Assembly: GCF_043641075.1 (NCBI RefSeq)
Contig: NZ_JBHZRC010000009.1
Coordinates: forward strand, 62,001 to 126,000
Source of the DNA: Bacillus_BD oryzisoli_A
GTDB taxonomy: Bacteria > Bacillota > Bacilli > Bacillales > Cytobacillaceae
Direction of reading: 5' to 3'
Length of the DNA: 64,000 nt
Within the stretch, counting starts at the first letter, position 1. The number at the start of each line of letters is the position of its first letter. Below are positions 1-8,880 of the stretch, in pieces. The translations under genes and the position numbers were made by a program. The notes under the pieces were generated by a model that worked only from the letters and a program-made list of their open reading frames with translations, had not been told where the DNA came from and did not search any database.

Positions 1-991
1 ATTAACTTCTCCATCTTATCTCCTTTTCAATGCGAGTGTATTTGTTCTATTAACTATACAATAATAAAATGACTAAAATATTAAAAATAATCAGTCATCT
101 ATAAAAACACTAACCTGAAACTTATATAAAGTCGGATATCACAAATGCATGCCAGTACTATATTGTTAGGATTTAGAGCCGACTATTTCATGAGTGTTTC
201 TCTTCCTAATTTTACAATAAAAATAGGAATTTTTGTAAATTTATTAAACTTTACTAATAAAATATTCAAAAGTTAAATAAGGCTATTGCGTTGTTTTATT
301 AAATAAAAATGGCGGGTAAATGAAATCCTCCAAAATCTGTTAGTGTTTATGCTGTATAAGATAGCAAAAATACTGACTATTATTTTGAATAACCATAGAA
401 TTACAATTGCCATCGGAATACTTCTCAGCATTTTGAATATGGCCTATACGTGTTCTTAATTGTTGAACCCCCAGTTGCCTATAATCCGTCTGATGGCAAA
501 AATGTAGGCGGTTACTTGAGTCGGAAGGCAGCAAACCTTAGCCAATTTACTGAATTTTTCAGATTTAAAAGTGGTGATTTGGAAAGAGGTGTTCCACATA
601 AGATGACGGTTTATGAATGTTGAAACACTATGGGTAATCGATGACATTGATTCTGTTTGAAGTGAATAGGCTGATAATGCACGTAATACTCTTGCTGTCC
701 ACGGGGATTAAGGCAGGAGTACCGATGAGTTTCATAAGGTACCAGGAAGTAATCGATTCTTCTCCTTTCATGATTACAACTCTGACTATTTTTTATTTAA
801 AAATTATTAAAATAAGTTTCGAAAAGACCCGAAAAAACACAAAATACTCTTTGGCTAAATGTAAAAGTGTACAGATACCGATAAATCCTAATTTGGACTT
901 TTACTATTTGTACCTTTTTTACTTTTCTATAATGTAAATCCATAGAAAAATAATGATTCTTAATATATATTATATTAAAGGGGGGATAAAG
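1..991. other. Left-end region without a supportable gene
   Basis: AT-rich stretch with several short open frames on both strands but none with a ribosome site and a recognisable protein. The minus strand between about 340 and 780 has frames broken by stops that could be a decayed gene; I could not identify it. Confidence 0.5.
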
Positions 992-1219
992 ATGGTTCGT
1001 ATGACAGTCGCTGGTATCGGGGGATTTTTCCTCGTTTTTATTGAGGCATACATAGTCTTAATTTTAACAGACTATCACTCCATCGATTTTGATGGTATCC
1101 GCCCAATTGTCTCTATCTGGTCCATGAACTTTTTCCTTTTGTTTTCCATTTTCACTAGTATCAAACCTTGGATTGTTGAAAGAATGACAACAAAACAAGA
1201 ATCTTCGGTAAAAAGATAA
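992..1219 (+). CDS. Small two-helix membrane protein
   Basis: 75-residue protein. The ATG at 992 is chosen because AAAGGGGGG lies 7-8 bases upstream; an in-frame ATG at 953 has no such site. Two hydrophobic segments (about residues 6-26 and 42-60) are separated by a short polar loop, and the tail is basic (TTKQESSVKR), so the C-terminus is probably cytoplasmic. The gene is monocistronic and converges on a DoxX-like gene with a shared terminator. I do not recognise the family and assign no function. Confidence 0.6.
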   Translation: MVRMTVAGIGGFFLVFIEAYIVLILTDYHSIDFDGIRPIVSIWSMNFFLLFSIFTSIKPWIVERMTTKQESSVKR

Positions 1220-1283
1220 TTTGTAAACTTTTAAATAGAACAAATTATAATACCAAGACAGCCTACTATACATTTGAAAAACC

Positions 1284-1325
1284 AAAAAGCCTTATTCCTT
1301 TTGTCAGAAAGGAGTAAGGCTTTTT
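1284..1325. terminator. Bidirectional intrinsic terminator
   Basis: Long inverted repeat (AAAAAGCCTTATTCCTTT and its mirror AGAAAGGAGTAAGGCTTTTT around a TGTC loop) with A and T tracts on both sides. It lies between the convergent small membrane gene and the DoxX-like gene and can serve both. Confidence 0.85.
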
Positions 1326-1331
1326 ATGAAT

Positions 1332-1826
1332 TTATCTTTTTGAAGGAACCGTATCATCATTCACTTTCTTGGTCATGATTTGACGTACATAAGGTAAAAC
1401 CCAACGATCTAATCCATATTTGCCTGCATTAGCACCAGCTACAAGAATAAATACTATTATTAACGCCATCAAGGAATTAGGGTTTGCTACTCCAGAAAAT
1501 AAGAAAGAAAAGTTCATAACTACTCCAAAAAAGGCGGCTGCTGTTGTTAAGCATCCTAGGATTAATCCAAGTCCAACTAAAACTTCACCCCATGGAACTA
1601 GTAAGTTAAAAAGATCGATATTAGGGAGTGCAACACCTTCTAGAAAAGAAGCCCACCAGCCTTCTACTCCCGGATTTTTAATCGCACCTTGAAGGAAACC
1701 AGAAGCATCAAATCCACCAGCGCTAACTTTTTGCCATCCATGGCTTAAAAAGGTATAACCTACGTACAATCTAAATAATAAAAGTATGATAGCAGATACA
1801 TTGCTTTCTCTTAACCATTTAACCAT
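1332..1826 (-). CDS. DoxX family membrane protein
   Basis: 164 residues from the ATG at 1826, preceded by AAAGGGAG; a longer open frame to 1937 lacks a ribosome site. Four hydrophobic helices and the N-terminal pattern RLYVGYTFLSHGWQKV are typical of DoxX/DoxD-like proteins. These are small quinone-linked or redox-associated membrane proteins found in many Bacillaceae; their exact reaction is mostly unknown. The gene appears to be single and ends at the terminator at 1284-1325. The family call is firm; a physiological role is not given by the context. Confidence 0.85.
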   Translation of the reverse strand: MVKWLRESNVSAIILLLFRLYVGYTFLSHGWQKVSAGGFDASGFLQGAIKNPGVEGWWASFLEGVALPNIDLFNLLVPWGEVLVGLGLILGCLTTAAAFFGVVMNFSFLFSGVANPNSLMALIIVFILVAGANAGKYGLDRWVLPYVRQIMTKKVNDDTVPSKR

Positions 1827-2003
1827 GATACCAACTCCCTTTATGTTAATTACTTCACAATTAGATTGTACTACATTATCCTTAATTAAAAATATTTTAA
1901 CTAAACATTTCACTGTTTCGAAATACTTCTGTGACAACTTTGTTAAATATAGATTGTGTCTATTGATTTTTCACCTTACATTATCCATTAAATAAAGGTA
2001 AGT

Positions 2004-2195
2004 TTAATTAGAATCTAAGGATCTTGGACGACCTACTTCAGAGTATGTATCCTTCACCAAATCATAAATAAAAGAGAAATCAATAGCTACCTCCAATTTT
2101 CGTACTAAATGATTTTCAGATACCAACTTATCAATAGCAATCATTACAACCTGATCACGTTGTATAGGATTATGTTTCGAAAACATCTTCAGCAC
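2004..2195 (-). pseudogene. Truncated IS1182-type transposase (N-terminal piece)
   Basis: 63 codons matching the start of IS1182-family transposases: QRDQVVMIAIDKLVSENHLV followed by AIDFSFIYDLVKDTYSEVGRP. A full transposase would be about 450-500 residues, so most of the gene is missing and the frame stops just after the GRP motif. Upstream, around 2222-2270, an imperfect inverted repeat (AGACTGCAG ... CTACAGTCT) may be the element end. It is a scar of an insertion sequence and not functional. Confidence 0.8.
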
Positions 2196-2417
2196 TTCAA
2201 GTATTATTCTATTAGAATTTTAAAGACTGCAGTGAAACTCAATATTTATCGAGTTATCTACAGTCTGAAGTACTCATAATTGAATGCTTTTCCTTTTAGT
2301 ATCTTATTAAAAGGGGTACTAATAGTGTCTTAGAACCTTTTCTTATAGTAAAAATTTGAATAAATTATAAAATTTTAATTAATTTATACATAATAAACAT
2401 GATTAATACACTTTCGA

Positions 2418-2780
2418 TTATTTAGCCGTTTTAGATAAAATAAGAATTTTTTTTATTAATTCCCCAAATTGAATTGGCTTGATCAAATACCCATCTGCAC
2501 CAGAATCTAATCCCTTTCTTTTATCTTCAAGTCCATCTTTGGAAGTAAGCATAATAATAGCTCCATGATAGCCATTTTTTCGAAGACGCAGACAAACCTC
2601 TACACCATCTAATTTAGGCATCATCCAATCTAAAATTAACAAATCATAAGTCATTCGAGAAGCAAAATCATAAGCAGCGATTCCATCTGTTACCCAATCT
2701 ACATGAGAAAACTCATTTTTCAACATAGAATGAGTAAGCATCCCTAATCTATTATTATCTTCAGCATATAGAATTTTCAT
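2418..2780 (-). CDS. Stand-alone response regulator receiver domain
   Basis: 120-residue CheY-like protein with AAAGGAGG upstream of its ATG. The acidic pocket is E7/D8, the phosphorylation site is D51 in LILDWMMP, the switch residue is T79/S80 (MLTS) and the conserved lysine is K101 (LIKP). The protein ends directly after the receiver fold, so no DNA-binding domain is attached. No sensor kinase gene is nearby. It could be a single-domain regulator or the receiver half of an OmpR-type regulator whose output domain was lost; the clean stop and good ribosome site do not decide this. Confidence 0.85.
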   Translation of the reverse strand: MKILYAEDNNRLGMLTHSMLKNEFSHVDWVTDGIAAYDFASRMTYDLLILDWMMPKLDGVEVCLRLRKNGYHGAIIMLTSKDGLEDKRKGLDSGADGYLIKPIQFGELIKKILILSKTAK

Positions 2781-3961
2781 AACTCAATACCTCCTTTAAA
2801 TGAATATTGTAAAACAATTATCTGAAATTAAAATGAAATTACTTGAGTAACTAAAATAATAAATTCAATTTTTTATATGGTTACAACTCCAAAACACAAT
2901 TAATTGTGAATAAATATAACATTAACACTTACTTAAAAATTCGAGAAAAGATGGTATAAGCCAATCTTAAAGGGTAGGAACTAACACGCCTCCATCAAAA
3001 TTTTCAGATGAAGGCATGTAACAGAATCATTATTATACCATTCACTAACTCAATGATTATGGCAATGGACATGGTTTAGAGCTAAGTCATTGTCATTACG
3101 ACATAAAACAGTATTTTCGTGAGTATAGTCCTTTTTTTCTATTTGAACAGTCATGGCCTATTCCTATATGTTGTAATTCGTGCTCTATCGAATGTAATAT
3201 TTTTTAGATTTCTTGATGACGAGTCTAATAGATTTAAAATCATTATTAAAAGTTTATATTTTTTATATTACGAGATGAGTATAATAAGATGAATATGATC
3301 TAATTTAAAAGTAAGTGGCAAATCATACACATTGCCACCAATACATTTGTATAAATCACAAACGATTTAAATACAGAATACTCATTACCATATTACATTT
3401 ACATACAGAAAATATTTCCAAGAAACTTAGGATCGGACAAACTACAGTTAAATCTAAAAAATCCTCATCTTCTGAATTTCATATTCCCATAAGGATAATC
3501 CTTCTTCTAGCTCATCCATCGCTTTTCAAGATGCCCATCATAGTCGTAATAAATCTTTATTCCAAGATTCACTGTACTACATAATTGGATATCTTCGTTC
3601 ACACCAAATACCTTTTAATTTTTCAAGTTAAATAATTTTAAAATTATCCTTCCATATATATATAAATCCTAAATCTATATCAGGCTCCAAAAAACTATGC
3701 ATAAACAATTAAAACCTCAAGGAACAAACATCGGATACGATTTATGCATTCCCTGTTTCACTGGTCAAAATAAGAAATATATATATCCAAAAATACTGCA
3801 GACTAAGAAAAAGCGGGCAAAAGCCACGCGGTCTTTCAATTGATAATTAGAAAATCCAATACACTTTCTCGATAGTTTCTGCAAAGTTTCGCTTTATACT
3901 AAATTTAATTAGATTATGTTCAACAACTAATAAAAATGAATATAGAAGGGATTTTGGAGAA
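2781..3961. other. 1.2 kb intergenic region
   Basis: Very AT-rich. Only a short hairpin near 2994-3016 (GCCTCCATC paired with GATGAAGGC) stands out. Open frames here, including one at 3315-3584, have no ribosome site and improbable composition. The promoter of the lipoprotein gene at 3962 presumably lies at the right end. Confidence 0.5.
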
Positions 3962-5437
3962 ATGAAAAAGTTCGCTTTATTGGGAATTGTGGGTATTTCG
4001 TTAGTAATTGCCGGTTGCGGTAATGGAAAAGACGTGGCAAATCAAGCTGAACCAGCAACTCAAAAGGAGGTAAAAATGCAACAAGGCCTAATCTATGTTC
4101 CTAATGCCGGAGAAGGTACTGTATCGGTTATTGACCCAAATGAAAACAAAGTAGTTGATACATTAACTTTAGGAACTAAGCAAGCATCACATGGTATTGC
4201 TTTGAGCCTTGATGGCAAGAAATTATATACTGGAACTGGCTTTGAAGGAAAATCCCTAATTGTTTTAGATACTGAAACTAAGGAGACAATGAATGAAGTC
4301 AAATTTAATGAAGGCGTCCATGGTATTGATATAAGTGCAGATGGACAATATCTATATGTTTCCCTAAATCCAGGATTAGGTCAGGAGGGTAAGGGTGGCC
4401 TTGCAATCTTCAAAACAGATACTATGGAAAAAATTGCAGAAGTTGAGACGGATAATGGTCCAGCTCATGGTGCTGTTACACCTGATGGTTCACAAGTTTG
4501 GGTGGCAAATGTAAATGCAGACACTGTCTCGGTAATTGATACAAAAACGAATACATTAGTAAAAACAATTAAAGTAGGTGACGTACCAAATGAGGTTGCT
4601 GTTTCTCCAGATAGTAAATGGGTATTTGTCGCAAACGTTGAATCAGATTTAGTATCTGTAATTGAGATTGAAACTTTACAAGTTGTTAAAACAGTACAAA
4701 CAGGTGATGGACCACATGGTGTTACTGTATCTCCAAACGGTACTGAACTATGGGTATCTAGCAGAAATTCAAATGATATAACGATTATTAATACTGAAAC
4801 ACTTGAGCAAAAAGCAATCATACCAACTGGAGGTTCTGCAAACCATGTTGCCTTTTCTCAAAATGGCGAGTGGGCTTACGTAACAAATCAACGGTCAAAC
4901 GATGTTGTAAAAATCGATGTAGGTAAAAAGGAAGTTGTAGCTAAAATTCCAGTTGGAATAGATCCACATGAAATATCACTAGAAGATTATGTTAGTACCA
5001 GCTCCGAAAATATAAACTATACATTTGCCAATCAAGGTTCTAAAACAGTAGCTTCTATTCCAACGAATTCAGAAAACGACGATATGAACAAACGATTAAA
5101 AAGCACAAGCATAAATGGAATTGGCATTGATGTACTCCGAATAGCTTCTACTGATAGTAAAGTTTATGAACAGGCAAAAGTTGATTTAGATAAATACGAT
5201 GCTTTTCAAATTAGTTTAACAACACACTCTGGAGATTTAACGTCACTGCCACTAGATCAAAATACGTATCTTATTGTAAACAATGGTGAAAAAGTGAAAC
5301 CAGTTGAATGGATTGTTCAAAGTAATGATTCACATCATCCTTCATTTTTAGTTATTTTTCCTAAACAAGAGGCTGGACAAGTAACTCTTGAGATAGGGGA
5401 ACTTAGCGACGATCCAATTCAATTGTCATGGGAGTAA
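3962..5437 (+). CDS. YVTN beta-propeller lipoprotein
   Basis: 491-residue exported lipoprotein. A signal peptide ends in LVIAGC, making C19 the lipid-modified cysteine. Residues about 45-335 form YVTN/YncE-like beta-propeller repeats (VSVIDP, VWVANVNADTVSVID, VFVANVESDLVSVIE, LWVSSRNSNDITIIN, AYVTNQRSNDVVKID). Residues about 345-491 form a separate C-terminal domain that I cannot identify. The protein should sit on the outer face of the membrane. Such propellers can bind metals or act as cell-surface scaffolds. The gene stands alone, with TTTGGAGAA next to its ATG and a strong terminator 55 bases downstream. Confidence 0.85.
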   Translation: MKKFALLGIVGISLVIAGCGNGKDVANQAEPATQKEVKMQQGLIYVPNAGEGTVSVIDPNENKVVDTLTLGTKQASHGIALSLDGKKLYTGTGFEGKSLIVLDTETKETMNEVKFNEGVHGIDISADGQYLYVSLNPGLGQEGKGGLAIFKTDTMEKIAEVETDNGPAHGAVTPDGSQVWVANVNADTVSVIDTKTNTLVKTIKVGDVPNEVAVSPDSKWVFVANVESDLVSVIEIETLQVVKTVQTGDGPHGVTVSPNGTELWVSSRNSNDITIINTETLEQKAIIPTGGSANHVAFSQNGEWAYVTNQRSNDVVKIDVGKKEVVAKIPVGIDPHEISLEDYVSTSSENINYTFANQGSKTVASIPTNSENDDMNKRLKSTSINGIGIDVLRIASTDSKVYEQAKVDLDKYDAFQISLTTHSGDLTSLPLDQNTYLIVNNGEKVKPVEWIVQSNDSHHPSFLVIFPKQEAGQVTLEIGELSDDPIQLSWE

Positions 5438-5491
5438 GACCGTTAAATTTACTAATATCGATTTAAATTCTAGAATTACAATTATGAAGTG

Positions 5492-5533
5492 CTCCCACTT
5501 ATGATATCTAGAAGTGGGAGTTTCTGCTTTTTA
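5492..5533 (+). terminator. Intrinsic terminator of the YVTN lipoprotein gene
   Basis: CTCCCACTT at 5492-5500 pairs perfectly with AAGTGGGAG at 5512-5520, followed by a T-rich tract. Confidence 0.85.
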
Positions 5534-5700
5534 TTTACCTTCAATCGTTTACATTCTCAATCTCCTACAATTCACAAATAAAATTAATTAACAGAAACAA
5601 AATGTCTTCCCCTTTTGGAATTTGAAGGAAGACAATAAGAAAGATAGAAGCCCAGTATTATAGAATTGAATGTGGTTTATTTTGTATAACAATTTATTGC

Positions 5701-5796
5701 CCACCCGCATAGCAGGTGGTTTTATGTTTCGTCCTATTTTAGCAAAGAGAACTAAAGTCTATAGTAAAATAATCCCTATCAAATGATAGGGATTAT
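5701..5796. terminator. Two hairpins between convergent transcription units
   Basis: The first hairpin pairs CCACC (5701-5705) with GGTGG (5715-5719) and is followed by TTTTATGTTT, as in a plus-strand terminator. The second has perfect 12-base arms, ATAATCCCTATC at 5769-5780 and its mirror at 5785-5796, and lies downstream of the minus-strand lipoprotein gene ending at 5893. The rest of 5534-5892 holds no gene. Confidence 0.6.
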
Positions 5797-5892
5797 GCTT
5801 ACACCTCATATATTACATTATTGGTGGACTCTCAAACTGAAGGGTAAGTTTAGATTATATATCTATTATTGTTATTTTACTTTTACATTTTA

Positions 5893-6906
5893 TTATTTTA
5901 CTTCTTGTGCACCAGTTATTGTACCTTCGATAACTGCAGATTTTTGGAATTCTTCACTAGCAAAATATACATTTCCATCAATAGTAGTGTCTTTAGCAAG
6001 AGTAAAGCCATTTGTTTCCACGTATACGTCACCTTTAACTGTACCGTTTTGGATTTTGAAGTTTTCACTTTGTACTGTTAGTTTAGGTACTGTTAATGTG
6101 TAAGCAGCTTTTACATTGCGCTCTCCATCTTGTGAGTATAAACCTAATTTCCGGTAGATACCTTGAGCTTTGTCATTTTTATTGTAGAACTCACCTGCTA
6201 CTACAAGTTCTTTATCCAAGGTTAAATCACCAAGAATTGTAAAAATCCAATTTCCTTCTTTACTAGCTGCTTTTATTAATGCGTCTTCATCATACACGAT
6301 AGAAGCTGATGATACTACATCTTCTACACCAGATTCCGGACCTACGCCAGTAACTGTACCTTCAACAACTGCAGTTTCCTTCGCCTCTTCATTAGCAAAG
6401 AACAGATTTCCATCAATAGTAGTATTTTCTTTTAAAGTAAATCCTTTTGCTTCTACTATTACATCACCTTTCACTGTACCATTTACGATTGTAAAGTTTT
6501 CACTTTGAACAATGATTTTAGGTACTGTTAGTGTGAAAGTACCAGTAACATTACGTTGTTCATCCTGTGTATATAATGCTAATTTACGATAAATAGGATT
6601 TGCTGCCTCACCTTTATCATGAAACTCACCATTTACAACTAATTCTTCGTCAAGTGTTAAATCCTTTGTTGCTGCAACAATCCAATTTCCTTCTTCACTT
6701 AGTGCTTTTGCAAAAACAGCTGGATCATCTGTAATAGAAGCAGTTGCAACCGCATCAGTTTTCTCTTCAGGTTGTGCTACAGTAGACTGCCCAGCTGTTT
6801 GTTCTGTTTCTGCTTCTTTTTTTGGCTCTTCAGCTTCTTCATCTGCTCCACAAGCTGCTAGAATCCCAACTAACAATGTTGGTACTATTAATGCTTTTAA
6901 TTTCAT
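5893..6906 (-). CDS. Lipoprotein with tandem-duplicated beta domain
   Basis: 337 residues with a lipoprotein signal (ILAAC, C19), then an acidic low-complexity linker (about 20-55) and two copies of a domain of roughly 120 residues (about 65-195 and 208-335). Both copies contain GNWI, DLTLD.ELVV.GEF, IYRKL.LY.QD..RNV, TLTVPK, VQSENF, NGTVKGDV and TTIDGN, so the domain arose by internal duplication. The repeating TV/GD/TIDGN pattern suggests stacked beta strands. The start has TTGGAGGA upstream. No known family is recognised with certainty; it is a surface lipoprotein of unknown role. Confidence 0.75.
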   Translation of the reverse strand: MKLKALIVPTLLVGILAACGADEEAEEPKKEAETEQTAGQSTVAQPEEKTDAVATASITDDPAVFAKALSEEGNWIVAATKDLTLDEELVVNGEFHDKGEAANPIYRKLALYTQDEQRNVTGTFTLTVPKIIVQSENFTIVNGTVKGDVIVEAKGFTLKENTTIDGNLFFANEEAKETAVVEGTVTGVGPESGVEDVVSSASIVYDEDALIKAASKEGNWIFTILGDLTLDKELVVAGEFYNKNDKAQGIYRKLGLYSQDGERNVKAAYTLTVPKLTVQSENFKIQNGTVKGDVYVETNGFTLAKDTTIDGNVYFASEEFQKSAVIEGTITGAQEVK

Positions 6907-7414
6907 GATGTGTTTCCTCCAATAAATTTGTCTGACCTTTTATAATAATTTCTTTAATGTAGGTGAAGTCTTGATTCTGTGCTTCTGATATCTTAGAAGT
7001 ATTGAATCCCTCACAATCATTTTTAATATGTACAGTGATTAATCAAAATTATTTTTAAATCATCCCCTTCCAGATTTAGATAGACTTTTAGTTTAAATTA
7101 ACATCCTTCAAGTCTAGTCTTTTGTAATTTTTTCAATATCCTCCTTTCTATCCCATATAATCTAGATATTCTCAAAAAAATGTGCAGATATAATTGAAAA
7201 GATATGAATTATTTATGACGATTTAATCTTAAAATTATATTTATGTTTTTTCCCAGGCACCCTTGTCTACCCAAAAAGGAGGAGCTGTTATACTTTTGGA
7301 ATAATTCTTCACTAACCTGTCCTATAATTGATTAAAAGTAAAAAATGAACTACTAAATCAGTCCATCATTGTTCAAGTCTTCTGCCCGTTAACTGTACTA
7401 CAACATTTTCTTTT
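6907..7414. other. Intergenic region
   Basis: About 0.5 kb of AT-rich DNA upstream of the divergently placed lipoprotein gene. It should contain that gene's promoter, but no convincing element or gene was found. Confidence 0.5.
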
Positions 7415-7555
7415 TCACAAAAAACCATGGAAAAAATAAGCTACTATGACGGAAAGAGCAGCAAAGATAAGCAGTTTTAGATAAGAAATTTTTAAAGCCC
7501 AGAGACCATGTTCTTCAGGATTAATTCTATACATTGACCACCACTGATCTTCCAT
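7415..7555 (-). CDS. Possible 46-residue single-helix membrane protein
   Basis: Short frame of 46 codons starting MEDQWWSMYRINPEEHG, with one hydrophobic helix (LLIFAALSVIVAYFFHGF) at the C-terminus. The pattern of a tryptophan-rich amphipathic start followed by one helix looks like a genuine small membrane peptide. The ribosome site is weak: GGAGGG lies about 22 bases upstream and only AAAGGA abuts the ATG. No family is assigned. Confidence 0.4.
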   Translation of the reverse strand: MEDQWWSMYRINPEEHGLWALKISYLKLLIFAALSVIVAYFFHGFL

Positions 7556-7662
7556 TCCTTTGAATTATTCAACTCTTTCCCTCCGATATTAACCTAATAT
7601 TTTCATTCTACATAATTTTATCTATTCCCTTGAAACACTAAACTTCCTTTTCTTGAATAAGC

Positions 7663-7694
7663 AAAAAAGCGATCCTTCTCTTTTGAAGCATCGC
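7663..7694 (-). terminator. Intrinsic terminator downstream of the merR-linked gene
   Basis: GCGATCCTTC (7669-7678) pairs with GAAGCATCGC (7685-7694) with one mismatch, followed on the minus strand by TTTTTT. It would end transcription from the gene at 7789-7989. Confidence 0.75.
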
Positions 7695-7788
7695 ACCCGA
7701 TTTATGAAAGATCATTGCTGAAAGAAGGCAGTTTCGTTGAACAAGATGATTATAAGGAAGTAACCTACTCCTTTTTAGCTAACATTTG

Positions 7789-7989
7789 TCATCCACCTTC
7801 TACACAAGTAGCAGTTGAACTTCCGACAGCAACATTTAATTTAGTAAGAAGATTATGAAGAATATTGGAATCAATAAAACTTTCTAATGTCTTATCAGTT
7901 AACGGTATATTAAATTTCGTAAAAATAGTTGCTGTTTCTTTCCAAACTTCAACAATGGCTTTTGGAGACATATTAGATTGAATAACCAT
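7789..7989 (-). CDS. Small DUF1858/ScdA N-terminal-like protein
   Basis: 66 residues from the ATG at 7989, preceded by GGAGGT at ideal spacing; five further codons upstream are not used. The sequence (VEVWKETATIFTKFNIPLT near the start, then ...NLLTKLNVAVG) resembles the small helical domain found at the N-terminus of ScdA/RIC iron-sulfur repair proteins and in DUF1858 proteins. A single cysteine lies near the end (TATCVEGG). It follows the broken merR by about 25 bases and was probably co-transcribed with it from the MerR-type promoter. Its role in that setting is not known. Confidence 0.6.
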   Translation of the reverse strand: MVIQSNMSPKAIVEVWKETATIFTKFNIPLTDKTLESFIDSNILHNLLTKLNVAVGSSTATCVEGG

Positions 7990-8013
7990 ACTAAAGACCT
8001 CCATTTTTGTTAT

Positions 8014-8414
8014 TTATTTCTCTTCAATCATTATTGTTTCAATAATAGGGCATTTGTATAAAGCTTTGTCGTCTGGACAACATTCTTTTAAATTGAGAAG
8101 CATTTGTTCAATCCTTTTTAAATCACTAATTCTCGTATGTACTTCTTTGATTTTATAGACAACAAAGTTATACATATCATTACATCGTTCATCGTCTTTA
8201 TCTACGACTCCGAGCAATATAGAAATTTCAGCTAAAGTAAATCCCAGTTCTTTAATCCTTTAATAAATTTTATACGATTAACGCTTTCTTCTGAAAACAT
8301 CCTATAACCAGCATTCGTTCGAAAAGGTTCTTTAATTAAACCTACTCTTTCGTAGTATCTTATTGTTTCTTTATTGATACCACACTTTTCAGCAAGCTCA
8401 CCAATCCGATACAT
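8014..8414 (-). pseudogene. merR: merR mercury-type regulator, frameshifted
   Basis: The N-terminal half (MYRIGELAEKCGINKETIRY...) has the MerR winged helix and reads to KGLKNWDLL then stops. Deleting one base in AAGGAA (now AAGAA, near 8264) explains this: the other frame continues with the expected ELGFTLAEI and then the dimerisation helix. The three mercury-binding cysteines of MerR are all present downstream (DDERC, KECCPDD, LYKCP). The encoded whole closely resembles the Bacillus-type MerR. As it stands it cannot make a full-length regulator. No merA, merB or mer transporter is found in the window. Confidence 0.85.
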
Positions 8415-8434
8415 AACTAATTCACCTCAAATAA

Positions 8435-8466
8435 ATTATAAACCCTGTACTATAGTACAGGGTCAA
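8435..8466 (-). promoter_or_regulatory. MerR-type promoter/operator
   Basis: On the minus strand TTGACC (8466-8461) and TATAAT (8440-8435) are 20 bases apart, the overlong spacer that MerR-family activators correct by twisting DNA. The spacer is filled by a perfect 22-base palindrome at 8442-8463 with half-site ACCCTGTACTA. It drives the broken merR starting at 8414. Confidence 0.85.
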
Positions 8467-8880
8467 GAAAAGTATTGTTTACTAATGGATCTACTTTCTT
8501 AGAATTTTTTCAATAAGTTCTCTTCCAAAATCTGGATCTTTAACTGAGTAACATTACAGAGTTTCATTAAAATCAACACTAAAACAATTTTTTTGATAGT
8601 GAGCGTATTCCCTTCAATTGTATTTAAGGGATATATCCACTCTAGCGATAACTTTTCAAATAAACTTTTTACAGGATATTTTCGTAATGAGCGTTTACTA
8701 TCTAGGAGCGCATTTTGATCAATTTATTCGAACATACAATCTTAATCCTCATAGGGAATTGAGTTTCTTCCGATTATATATGTTTTATAATCATGATTCT
8801 ATATTACCTGATTTTAAATCCATAATCGTGTATTCCTATATTCCTATACTATCGTTCAAAAGTTGCAACAAATCCTGTCT
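8467..8880. other. Intergenic region upstream of the mer promoter
   Basis: About 0.4 kb, AT-rich. The plus-strand frame at 8618-8884 has no ribosome site and no recognisable content. Nothing supportable. Confidence 0.5.

Noticed and set aside
1..300. Insertion-sequence end at the left edge
   Set aside because: No inverted repeat or transposase part could be shown.
641..937. Plus-strand open frame of 98 codons
   Set aside because: No ribosome site, improbable composition in the second half and no recognisable motif; treated as random AT-rich frame.
3315..3584. 89-codon plus-strand frame
   Set aside because: No ribosome site and no domain; histidine- and isoleucine-rich composition typical of noise in AT-rich DNA.
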